Position numbers and translations under genes: made by a program. Below are positions 1 through 5,498 of a stretch of 5,498 nucleotides of DNA, in pieces. The notes below the pieces were generated by a model. It did not search any database and was not told the origin of the DNA. It saw nothing but the letters and a program-made list of their open reading frames with translations. The first letter of the stretch is position 1. Every line of letters starts with the position of its first letter. Source of the DNA: Pseudomonadota bacterium (lineage in GTDB: Bacteria > Pseudomonadota > Alphaproteobacteria > Rhizobiales > Beijerinckiaceae); NCBI GenBank assembly GCA_028876585.1, contig JAGWRL010000071.1, positions 1 to 5,498 of the forward strand. The letters are read 5' to 3'.

Positions 1-1407
1 GGGCGCGGCATCGTCGCGCGCGTCCGGCGCCGCGCGCCCGCGCGGGGCGGGGCGCTCGCGATATAACGGGCGCGGCCGGCCCACGGGCGGCCGTTCGCCG
101 GGATCGGTCACCTCCTCGATCGCCGGCAGGCGGGCGCGATAGAGCCGCACCAGCGCGCTGGCGATGTCCTCGGCGCTGCGCTCGGCCAGCAGGCGGCGCG
201 CCATCTCCAAATCCTCCGGCGAGCCGGGCTCGGCCAGCGCGGGATCGGCGAGGAAGCGCTCGGCGTCGAGCGCGCGCACGTCCGCCGCGCTCGGCGGCCC
301 GATCCACAGCGGTTGCACCCCGGCTTCCGCGAACAGCCGCTCGGCGCCGCGGCGGCGGCCGAACGGCGTCAGAATGGCGCTGACGCCCTTGTTGCCGGCG
401 CGGCCGGTGCGGCCGCTGCGATGTTGCAGCGTCTCGACGTCATGCGGCAGATCGGCGTGGATGACGATGCCGACATGGGGCAGGTCGAGGCCGCGCGCGG
501 CGACGTCGGTCGCCACCAGCACGCGCGAGCGGCCGTTGCGCAACGCCAGCATCGCCTGATTGCGCTCATGCTGGCTCAGTTCGCCCGACAAAGTGACGAC
601 GGAAAAGCCGCGCTCGGTCAGCGTGGCGCTGAGATGGCGCACCGCCTCGCGCGTGTTGCAGAACACGATCGCGGTCGGCGATTCGATGAGCCGCAGCAGG
701 TTGACGACCGCCGCCTCGCGCTCCTGCGGATAGATGCGGATGGCGCGATATTCGATGTCGACGTGGCCCTGTTTGCCGCGCTCGACCTCGATTCGCCGGG
801 CGTCGCGCTGATAGCTGCGCGCCAGCGTCGCGATGGCCTTGGGCACGGTGGCGGAAAACATGAGGCTGCGCTTCTGCGCCGGCATCGCCGCGAGCATGAA
901 TTCGAGATCCTCGCGGAAGCCGAGATTGAGCATCTCGTCGGCCTCGTCGAGCACCACGATCGCCAGCGCGGAAACGTCGAGCGCCCGGCGCTCGATATGG
1001 TCGCGCAGCCGCCCCGGCGTGCCGACCACGATATGCACGCCCGCCTGCAAGGCGCGGCGCTCGCGCTGCGCGTCCATGCCGCCGACGCAGGCGCAGATGC
1101 GCGCCCCGGCATGGCGGTAGAGCCAGGTCAATTCACGCTCGACCTGCAACGCCAGTTCGCGCGTCGGCGCGACCACCAGCGCCAGCGGCGCGGCTGGCGG
1201 CGGCAGGGTCGCCGCCTCGCCGAGCAGGGTTTGCGCCATCGCGACGCCATAGGCGACGGTCTTGCCCGAGCCGGTCTGGGCCGACACCAGCAGATCGCGG
1301 CCCCAGACGTCCGCGGCGGTGACGGCGGTCTGCACCGGCGTCGGCTCCAGATAGCCGCGTTCCTCCAGGGCGAGGGCGAGCGAGGGATTCGATGTGAATG
1401 GGTTCAA
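1..1407 (-). CDS. DEAD-box ATP-dependent RNA helicase, DeaD/CsdA-like (C-terminus beyond window)
   Basis: This is an RNA helicase that remodels RNA duplexes using ATP in the cytoplasm; DeaD-type relatives act in ribosome assembly, cold adaptation and RNA turnover. All core motifs are readable over 469 codons: Q motif with TPVQ (Q26), motif I AQTGSGKT (43-50), Ia PTRELA (81-86), Ib TPGR (130-133), II DEAD (154-157), III SAT (185-187), IV VFCNT (248-252), V with ARGLD (304-308) and VI HRSGRTGR (329-336). A helical region follows the core (about 350-432), then an Arg/Pro/Ala-rich tail that is still open at the left edge. Relatives often end in a DbpA-type RNA-binding domain, which would lie outside the window. 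The frame has no ATG or GTG before the Q motif. I chose TTG at 1407 because it gives the start NPFTSNPSLALALEERGY, a usual N-terminus for this family, although no Shine-Dalgarno is evident. The family is certain; the exact ortholog and start are less so. Confidence 0.95.
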   Translation of the reverse strand, partial: MNPFTSNPSLALALEERGYLEPTPVQTAVTAADVWGRDLLVSAQTGSGKTVAYGVAMAQTLLGEAATLPPPAAPLALVVAPTRELALQVERELTWLYRHAGARICACVGGMDAQRERRALQAGVHIVVGTPGRLRDHIERRALDVSALAIVVLDEADEMLNLGFREDLEFMLAAMPAQKRSLMFSATVPKAIATLARSYQRDARRIEVERGKQGHVDIEYRAIRIYPQEREAAVVNLLRLIESPTAIVFCNTREAVRHLSATLTERGFSVVTLSGELSQHERNQAMLALRNGRSRVLVATDVAARGLDLPHVGIVIHADLPHDVETLQHRSGRTGRAGNKGVSAILTPFGRRRGAERLFAEAGVQPLWIGPPSAADVRALDAERFLADPALAEPGSPEDLEMARRLLAERSAEDIASALVRLYRARLPAIEEVTDPGERPPVGRPRPLYRERPAPRGRAAPDARDDAAP

Positions 1408-1470
1408 GGGAGCAAATCTGGACCGCGGCGGGAATGCGCGGTCGCGAGCGCTATGTCCGAAAACGAGCGG

Positions 1471-1493
1471 AAAGGGAAGCGGCGAACCGCCGC
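1471..1493 (-). terminator. Weak hairpin plus pyrimidine tract after the cytochrome c gene
   Basis: Read on the minus strand, five bases after the cytochrome stop codon, GCGGC and GCCGC (outer arms of 1479-1493) form a 5-6 bp GC stem with a 3-5 nt loop, followed by TTCCCTTT. The tract is not a pure T run, so this would be a poor intrinsic terminator, and it may be only a 3'-end stabilising hairpin or GC-rich background. It lies between the cytochrome stop and the helicase start. Confidence 0.3.
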
Positions 1494-1497
1494 GCGC

Positions 1498-1812
1498 CTA
1501 TTTCCGCAATGTCGCGATATAGGCGGCCAGATCGGCGGACTCGAAGGTCGAGAGCTGCATGTCCGGCATTTTGGGATGCGGATCGCGCAGGAAGCGGGCG
1601 ATCACGGCGGGGTCGAAATCGGGCCGGGCGGCGATGGAGGCGAAGGTGGGGACATTGTCGGTCCCGCGCGCCTGATCGTCGGCGACGATGTGGCAGGCGG
1701 CGCACCAATGACGCGCCAGCGTCTCGCCATGCTGCGGGTCGGGCGGCGCGGCGAAGGCTGGCCCAGCCGCCAGCGCGAGCGCCGCGAACAACATGGAACT
1801 CTTCGCCGACAT
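1498..1812 (-). CDS. Small exported monohaem c-type cytochrome (class I-like)
   Basis: This is a periplasmic electron carrier of 104 residues with covalent haem. Numbered from the ATG at 1812, residues 1-21 form a Sec signal peptide: Lys4, then a hydrophobic run (LFAALALAAG), then AFA with predicted cleavage before APPDP. The single haem site is CAACH (37-41), with His41 as proximal ligand. The distal Met is most likely Met82 or Met85 in PKMPDM, followed by the usual C-terminal helix (LAAYIATLR). The size and motif order fit the cytochrome c/cbb3 domain families. A GTG lies four codons upstream (1824), but the ATG is preferred because GGGGG lies 6-10 nt before it. It sits 127 bp downstream of glnA, beyond a strong terminator, so it probably has its own promoter, though I could not recognise one. 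Its redox partner cannot be read from the neighbours. The family is secure; the physiological role is unknown. Confidence 0.9.
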   Translation of the reverse strand: MSAKSSMLFAALALAAGPAFAAPPDPQHGETLARHWCAACHIVADDQARGTDNVPTFASIAARPDFDPAVIARFLRDPHPKMPDMQLSTFESADLAAYIATLRK

Positions 1813-1892
1813 GTTCGCCCCCACAGCTTGCGCGATGGGCGGAGTCTCGCGTCTTTCTCGCGCAGGCTCCTTGATCTGCGACAGACGCGAAC

Positions 1893-1919
1893 GAAAAAGG
1901 GCGGCCCGCGGGCCGCCCT
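1893..1919 (-). terminator. Rho-independent terminator of the glnBA transcript
   Basis: Positions 1898-1919 form a perfect 22-nt palindrome with arms AGGGCGGCCCG and its exact complement. In RNA it folds as a GC-rich stem with the centre opened into a small loop. On the minus strand it is followed at once by a run of five Ts (1898-1894). It lies about 20 nt beyond the glnA stop codon. On the plus strand the palindrome is followed by CTGCG, not Ts, so termination is expected in one direction only. Confidence 0.88.
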
Positions 1920-1939
1920 CTGCGCCGGGCCGAACAGGC

Positions 1940-3349
1940 TCAGCAGGAATAATACATGTCGAACTCGACCGGATGCGGCGTCATGTCGTAACGCTGCACT
2001 TCGGACATCTTCAGGTCGATGTAGCTGTCGATGAAATCGTCGTTGAACACTTCGCCCGCCTTCAGGAAGGCGCGGTCCTTGTCGAGGCTGGCCAGCGCCT
2101 CGCGCAGGCTGCCGCACACGGTCGGGATCTTCTTCAGTTCCTTCGGCGGAAGGTCGTAGAGGTCCTTGTCCATCGCCGGACCCGGATCGATCTTGTTCTT
2201 GATGCCGTCGAGGCCGGCCATCAGCATGGCGGCGAAGGCCAGATACGGATTGGCGGTCGGATCGGGGAAGCGCACCTCGACGCGCTTGGCCTTGGGGTTC
2301 GACGTCCACGGGATGCGGCAGGAGGCCGAGCGGTTGCGCGCGCTATAGGCGAGCAGCACGGGCGCCTCGTAGCCCGGCACCAGCCGCTTGTACGAGTTGG
2401 TGGAGGGGTTGGTGAAGCCGTTGAGCGCCTTGGCGTGGCGGATGATGCCGCCGATGTACCACAGGCATTCCTGGCTGAGGTCGGCGTATTTGTTGCCCGC
2501 CATCATCGGCTTGCCGGCCTTCCAGATCGACTGGTGGACGTGCATCCCCGAGCCGTTGTCGCCGAAGATCGGCTTCGGCATGAAGGTCGCGGTCTTGCCG
2601 TAGCTCTGCGCCACCATGTGGATGCAGTATTTGTAGACCTGCATATGGTCGGCCATGGTGGTGAGCGTGCCGAACTTGAGGCCGAGTTCGTGCTGGGCGG
2701 AGGCGACCTCGTGGTGGTGCTTCTCGACCACCGCGCCCATGTCGGCCATCGCCTTCAGCATCTCGCCGCGCATGTCCTGGCCGGAATCGATCGGCGGCAC
2801 CGGGAAATAGCCGCCCTTGGTGCGCACGCGATGGCCGAGGTTGCCGCCCTCGTAGACGGTGTCGGAGTTTTCCGGCAGCTCCTGATGATCGAGCTGGAAG
2901 CCGGTGTTGTAGGGGTCGGAGCGGAACCGCACGTCGTCGAACACGAAGAACTCGGCTTCGGGGCCGACGTAGCAGGTGTCGCCGACGCCGGTCGACTTCA
3001 GATAGGCTTCCGACTTCTTGGCGATGCCGCGCGGGTCGCGGTTATAGGGCTGGCCGCTGGCGGGATCGAGGATGTCGCAGGTGACGACCAGCGTGGAGGC
3101 GGCGAAAAACGGGTCCATGCAGGCGGTGGTCGGGTCCGGCATCAGCGTCATGTCGGATTCGTTGATCGCCTTCCAGCCGGCGATCGAGGAGCCGTCGAAC
3201 ATCAGCCCGTCGGAAAAGGCGTCTTCGTCGATCAAGGTCTGGTCGAAGGTGACGTGCTGCCACTTGCCGCGCGGGTCGGTGAACCGCAGATCGACGTATT
3301 TGATGTCGTTGTCTTTGATATGCTTCAATACTTCATGGGGCGTCTTCAT
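1940..3349 (-). CDS. glnA: Glutamine synthetase, type I (GSI-beta)
   Basis: GlnA condenses glutamate and ammonia with ATP to give glutamine, the entry point of ammonia assimilation, as a cytoplasmic dodecamer. The 469 residues match the usual bacterial type I length and the protein looks complete. Visible signatures are DGSS in the N-terminal beta-grasp (52-55), EAEFF with metal-binding glutamates (131-135), HHHEVA (211-216), the ATP-site segment [16 protein letters not shown] (259-274), the glutamate-binding loop [17 protein letters not shown] (314-330, containing the Glu328 flap residue), [10 protein letters not shown] (338-347) and VEVRFPD (357-363). Tyr398 in DKDLYDLPP is the adenylylation site, so control by GlnE adenylyltransferase is expected. 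It follows glnB by 40 nt with no terminator, so the two are cotranscribed. A well-placed GAGGAG six bases before the ATG supports the start. No key residue is missing. Confidence 0.99.
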   Translation of the reverse strand: MKTPHEVLKHIKDNDIKYVDLRFTDPRGKWQHVTFDQTLIDEDAFSDGLMFDGSSIAGWKAINESDMTLMPDPTTACMDPFFAASTLVVTCDILDPASGQPYNRDPRGIAKKSEAYLKSTGVGDTCYVGPEAEFFVFDDVRFRSDPYNTGFQLDHQELPENSDTVYEGGNLGHRVRTKGGYFPVPPIDSGQDMRGEMLKAMADMGAVVEKHHHEVASAQHELGLKFGTLTTMADHMQVYKYCIHMVAQSYGKTATFMPKPIFGDNGSGMHVHQSIWKAGKPMMAGNKYADLSQECLWYIGGIIRHAKALNGFTNPSTNSYKRLVPGYEAPVLLAYSARNRSASCRIPWTSNPKAKRVEVRFPDPTANPYLAFAAMLMAGLDGIKNKIDPGPAMDKDLYDLPPKELKKIPTVCGSLREALASLDKDRAFLKAGEVFNDDFIDSYIDLKMSEVQRYDMTPHPVEFDMYYSC

Positions 3350-3355
3350 AAAGGG

Positions 3356-3361
3356 CTCCTC
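3356..3361 (-). promoter_or_regulatory. glnA ribosome binding site
   Basis: The minus strand reads GAGGAG followed by CCCTTT and the ATG at 3349. This strong Shine-Dalgarno, six bases from the start, fixes the glnA start and lies in the 40-nt spacer after the glnB stop codon. Confidence 0.85.
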
Positions 3362-3389
3362 AGCTCCCGTTTGGTTTTATCGTATGCCT

Positions 3390-3884
<495 letters not shown>

Positions 3885-4325
3885 TCAGACCGTCGGCCCC
3901 CATTCGCCGGAGGCGTAGATCCGCCACGCCTGCAATCCGGCCTTGGCGACGACGGTGCGGCCGGTCTTGGCGACCGCGACGAGATGGGCGAACACGCGCG
4001 GATGGCGCCACGCGAGCGGGCGCGACGGGGCGCAGACGGCGCGATATTCGTCGACGTCGGCGTCCTCCATCAGGATCGCGCCGATCCGGTCGGGGCGGAA
4101 GTTCTGCGGCAGCGTGCGGCTGGTCAACCATTCGCATTCGAAGTCGCGGCACACCTGCGGCCGCTCGGCGTAGACGCCGCAGCCGACGCCGGTGCAATGG
4201 CGGCAGGCCGGCCCGGCCGGCTTCTTGAGTTCGTCGATTTCGAGCGCGGCGCAGCACATGGTGCAGGCGCCGCAGGATTTGCCGAGTGCCGCGGTCAAGA
4301 CCAGTTCCCTTGCTGCGGCGCTCAT
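3885..4325 (-). CDS. YkgJ-family cysteine-cluster protein, putative zinc or iron chelating
   Basis: This small soluble protein of 146 residues belongs to the YkgJ/CxxCxxCC family, whose members are predicted to bind zinc or an Fe-S cluster; their function is not established. It has ten cysteines: CGACTMCC (18-25), CRHC (41-44), GCGVY (Cys49), RPQVCRDFECEW (Cys59 and Cys64) and Cys98. The spacing and the DELKKPAG segment (31-38) match the family well. There is no signal peptide or membrane segment. I chose the ATG at 4325 because it puts the family N-terminus about 17 residues before the first cysteine. The frame stays open to an upstream ATG at 4526, but that start would overlap the divergent glycosyltransferase gene and add an Ala/Arg-rich stretch unlike the family. 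The ribosome binding site is weak (GGCGG). It lies upstream of glnB, but an imperfect terminator and a 156-bp gap suggest a separate transcript. Confidence 0.85.
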   Translation of the reverse strand: MSAAARELVLTAALGKSCGACTMCCAALEIDELKKPAGPACRHCTGVGCGVYAERPQVCRDFECEWLTSRTLPQNFRPDRIGAILMEDADVDEYRAVCAPSRPLAWRHPRVFAHLVAVAKTGRTVVAKAGLQAWRIYASGEWGPTV

Positions 4326-4434
4326 AGCCGCCGCGCCGCCGCCGCGCCAGTGCGCGCCGCGTCGTCCACAAGGAAAGGTTTGAGCCAACGGCGCGCGCGC
4401 TCTAAAGACCGCGCGTGCAGCCGGAGCGAGCCCC
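4326..4434. promoter_or_regulatory. Divergent intergenic spacer between the YkgJ-family gene and the glycosyltransferase
   Basis: These 109 bp separate two genes transcribed away from each other, so both promoters should lie here. The left end is a GCC/GCG-rich stretch (4327-4347) and an alternating CG run sits at 4391-4400. GGAG at 4423-4426 on the plus strand is the glycosyltransferase ribosome binding site. On the plus strand TTGAGC (4380) and TCTAAA (4401) resemble -35 and -10 boxes, but the 15-nt spacing is too short to trust. No operator-like repeat was seen. Confidence 0.4.
4423..4426 (+). promoter_or_regulatory. Ribosome binding site supporting a TTG start
   Basis: GGAG lies eight bases before the TTG at 4435. 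It decides the glycosyltransferase start, because the frame contains no ATG or GTG between the in-frame TGA at 4381 and this point. Confidence 0.6.
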
Positions 4435-5498
4435 TTGCCGAAATTGACGCCGATCGCCGTCGCAGCGCTGTCGCTCGCCGTCGCGCTGGGGCTTGCCCTC
4501 GCGCTGCCGGCGCCGTCGAGCGACACGCGCGAATTGCTGTCCTGGGGCCTTCACCCGAGTCTGTCGACGCCCAAACAGCCGCCGCTGATGCAGTGGATGG
4601 GGTTTCTGGTGATGCGCTTCGCCTGGCCCACCACCTTCTGGTGCGTCGCGCTGACCCAGGCGCTCAACGCGGCGGGCCTCGTCTATGTCTACCGCACGCT
4701 GCGGCTGTGGAGCGGGCGCGAGGGCGCGGGCCTGTTGACCATGCTGCTGGCGGGCAGCGTCTATCTCGCCGGCGCGCCGGTCGCCTTCGCGCTCAACGCC
4801 GACATCCTGCAATTCCCGTTCTGGGCGGCGATGCTCTATCACGCCGCGCGCGCGTTCGAGACGCGCAAGAGCCTGCATTGGGTCGCGCTGACGCTGGCCT
4901 TCGCGCTGGCGTTCTACGCCAAATACACGGTGGCGCTTCTGGTCGTCTCGCTCGGGCTGGCGAGCCTGGCGACGCCGGAATATCGCGGCGTCTGGCGCGA
5001 CGCGCGGCTTTATCTGGCGGCAACCGCCGGTCTGGCGCTGATCGCGCCGCATCTGATCGCGGCGCGCGCCTCCGGGGCGGTCGAGCACGCGACCGGGACG
5101 CTGCTGCTCAACGGTGGCGTCGGCTGGCGGCTCGCCAATCTGCGCGAGTTCGCGCTCGGCTTCGTCGTCTATCTCGCGCCGGCCTGGATCTGGCTCGGCT
5201 GGGGTTTCCGGCGCGGCGATTGGGCGGCGGCGCGGGCGAGCGAGCCCGCCGCGAGGTTCGTGCGCGCCGTCGCCGCGGCGGGGCTGGCGATGCTGCTGGT
5301 CCTGATCCTGGCGCTCGGCTTCAAATATCCCTCGCGCTACGATTCGCCGTTCCTGTTTCTGGTCTGGCTGGCGGGGGCGAGTTGCGTCCGCTTCGCGCCC
5401 GACCGCTTCGCCTCGACGCAGCGCTGGATGACGCGCGCCGCAGCCGTGCTCGCCGGCGTCGCGCTGCTCGGCGGCTGGTTGATCTATGGCGTGTTGAC
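4435..5498 (+). CDS. Multi-pass membrane glycosyltransferase, GT39/ArnT-like (PMT_2-type), C-terminus beyond window
   Basis: This is an inner-membrane enzyme of the superfamily that transfers sugars from polyprenyl-phosphate donors to lipid A, glycans or proteins on the periplasmic side; the exact substrate cannot be read here. In 354 visible codons there are about eight hydrophobic segments, near residues 4-26, 51-86, 97-119, 124-140, 148-178, 190-210, 236-257 and 276-295, with more beginning at 304 and 333. Family-like features are the first periplasmic loop with Asp30, Glu33 and TPKQPPL (45-51), NADILQFPFW (121-130, the usual N-x-D helix start), FYAKYT (160-165), APHLI (204-208) and KYPSRY (297-302). 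The usual adjacent Asp-Glu pair in the first loop is replaced by a spaced D-T-R-E. The start is TTG at 4435, backed by GGAG eight bases upstream and by the N-terminal membrane anchor that follows. A second in-frame TTG at 4444 is possible. The gene is cut by the right edge. Confidence 0.85.
   Translation, partial: MPKLTPIAVAALSLAVALGLALALPAPSSDTRELLSWGLHPSLSTPKQPPLMQWMGFLVMRFAWPTTFWCVALTQALNAAGLVYVYRTLRLWSGREGAGLLTMLLAGSVYLAGAPVAFALNADILQFPFWAAMLYHAARAFETRKSLHWVALTLAFALAFYAKYTVALLVVSLGLASLATPEYRGVWRDARLYLAATAGLALIAPHLIAARASGAVEHATGTLLLNGGVGWRLANLREFALGFVVYLAPAWIWLGWGFRRGDWAAARASEPAARFVRAVAAAGLAMLLVLILALGFKYPSRYDSPFLFLVWLAGASCVRFAPDRFASTQRWMTRAAAVLAGVALLGGWLIYGVL

Noticed and set aside
313..2034. 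A 573-codon open frame on the plus strand opposite the helicase and cytochrome c gene
   Set aside because: It is His/Arg/Ala/Gly-rich without any recognisable domain. It runs antisense to two well-supported genes, spanning their boundary and the intergenic gap. Such long shadow frames are common in GC-rich coding DNA.
4327..4347. GCC/GCG-rich quasi-repeat in the divergent spacer
   Set aside because: It is irregular and short, consistent with background GC bias and not with a defined tandem repeat.
4380..4406. Possible sigma-70 promoter for the glycosyltransferase (TTGAGC and TCTAAA)
   Set aside because: The 15-bp spacing is too short and the -10 box matches only four of six bases, so it is not reported as a separate promoter.
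4326..4526. N-terminal extension of the YkgJ-family protein to an ATG at 4526
   Set aside because: The extension is low-complexity Ala/Arg/Gly, unlike the family, and would overlap the start of the divergent glycosyltransferase gene.
4402..5088. A 228-codon minus-strand open frame inside the glycosyltransferase gene
   Set aside because: It is an Arg/Gln-rich antisense shadow; the plus frame shows membrane helices and family motifs instead.

Overview
The window is GC-rich, compact chromosomal DNA with the gene style of an alphaproteobacterium, probably of the order Hyphomicrobiales (Rhizobiales). I base this on codon use dominated by G or C in third positions, a glnB-glnA pair encoding a 112-residue PII protein and a 469-residue type I glutamine synthetase, and a helicase of the DeaD-like type common in that order. 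I cannot name a genus from the sequence alone.

Layout, left to right: (1) a DEAD-box RNA helicase on the minus strand (1-1407), whose C-terminal end lies beyond the left edge and whose only credible start is TTG; (2) a small exported monohaem cytochrome c, minus strand (1498-1812); (3) a strong intrinsic terminator (1893-1919) closing the glutamine synthetase transcript; (4) glnA (1940-3349) and glnB (3390-3728), minus strand, in the order glnB then glnA with a 40-nt gap, clearly one operon; (5) a 156-bp leader/promoter region for glnB (3729-3884); (6) a small cysteine-rich YkgJ-family protein, minus strand (3885-4325); (7) a 109-bp divergent spacer (4326-4434); (8) a membrane glycosyltransferase of the GT39/ArnT-like superfamily on the plus strand (4435 onward), cut by the right edge and also starting with TTG.

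Functionally the core is nitrogen assimilation. GlnB senses 2-oxoglutarate and glutamine, and GlnA makes glutamine from glutamate and ammonia. Both keep the tyrosines used for nucleotidyl control (Tyr51 of GlnB, Tyr398 of GlnA), so the usual GlnD/GlnE cascade is expected elsewhere in the genome. The cytochrome, helicase, YkgJ protein and glycosyltransferase have no evident link to glutamine metabolism and appear to be separate transcription units.

I found no tRNA or rRNA gene, CRISPR array, insertion sequence, integrase or phage gene, and nothing that convincingly amounts to a new system. The items worth a second look are the two TTG starts, the small cytochrome beside glnA, and the divergent N-terminal acidic motif of the glycosyltransferase.
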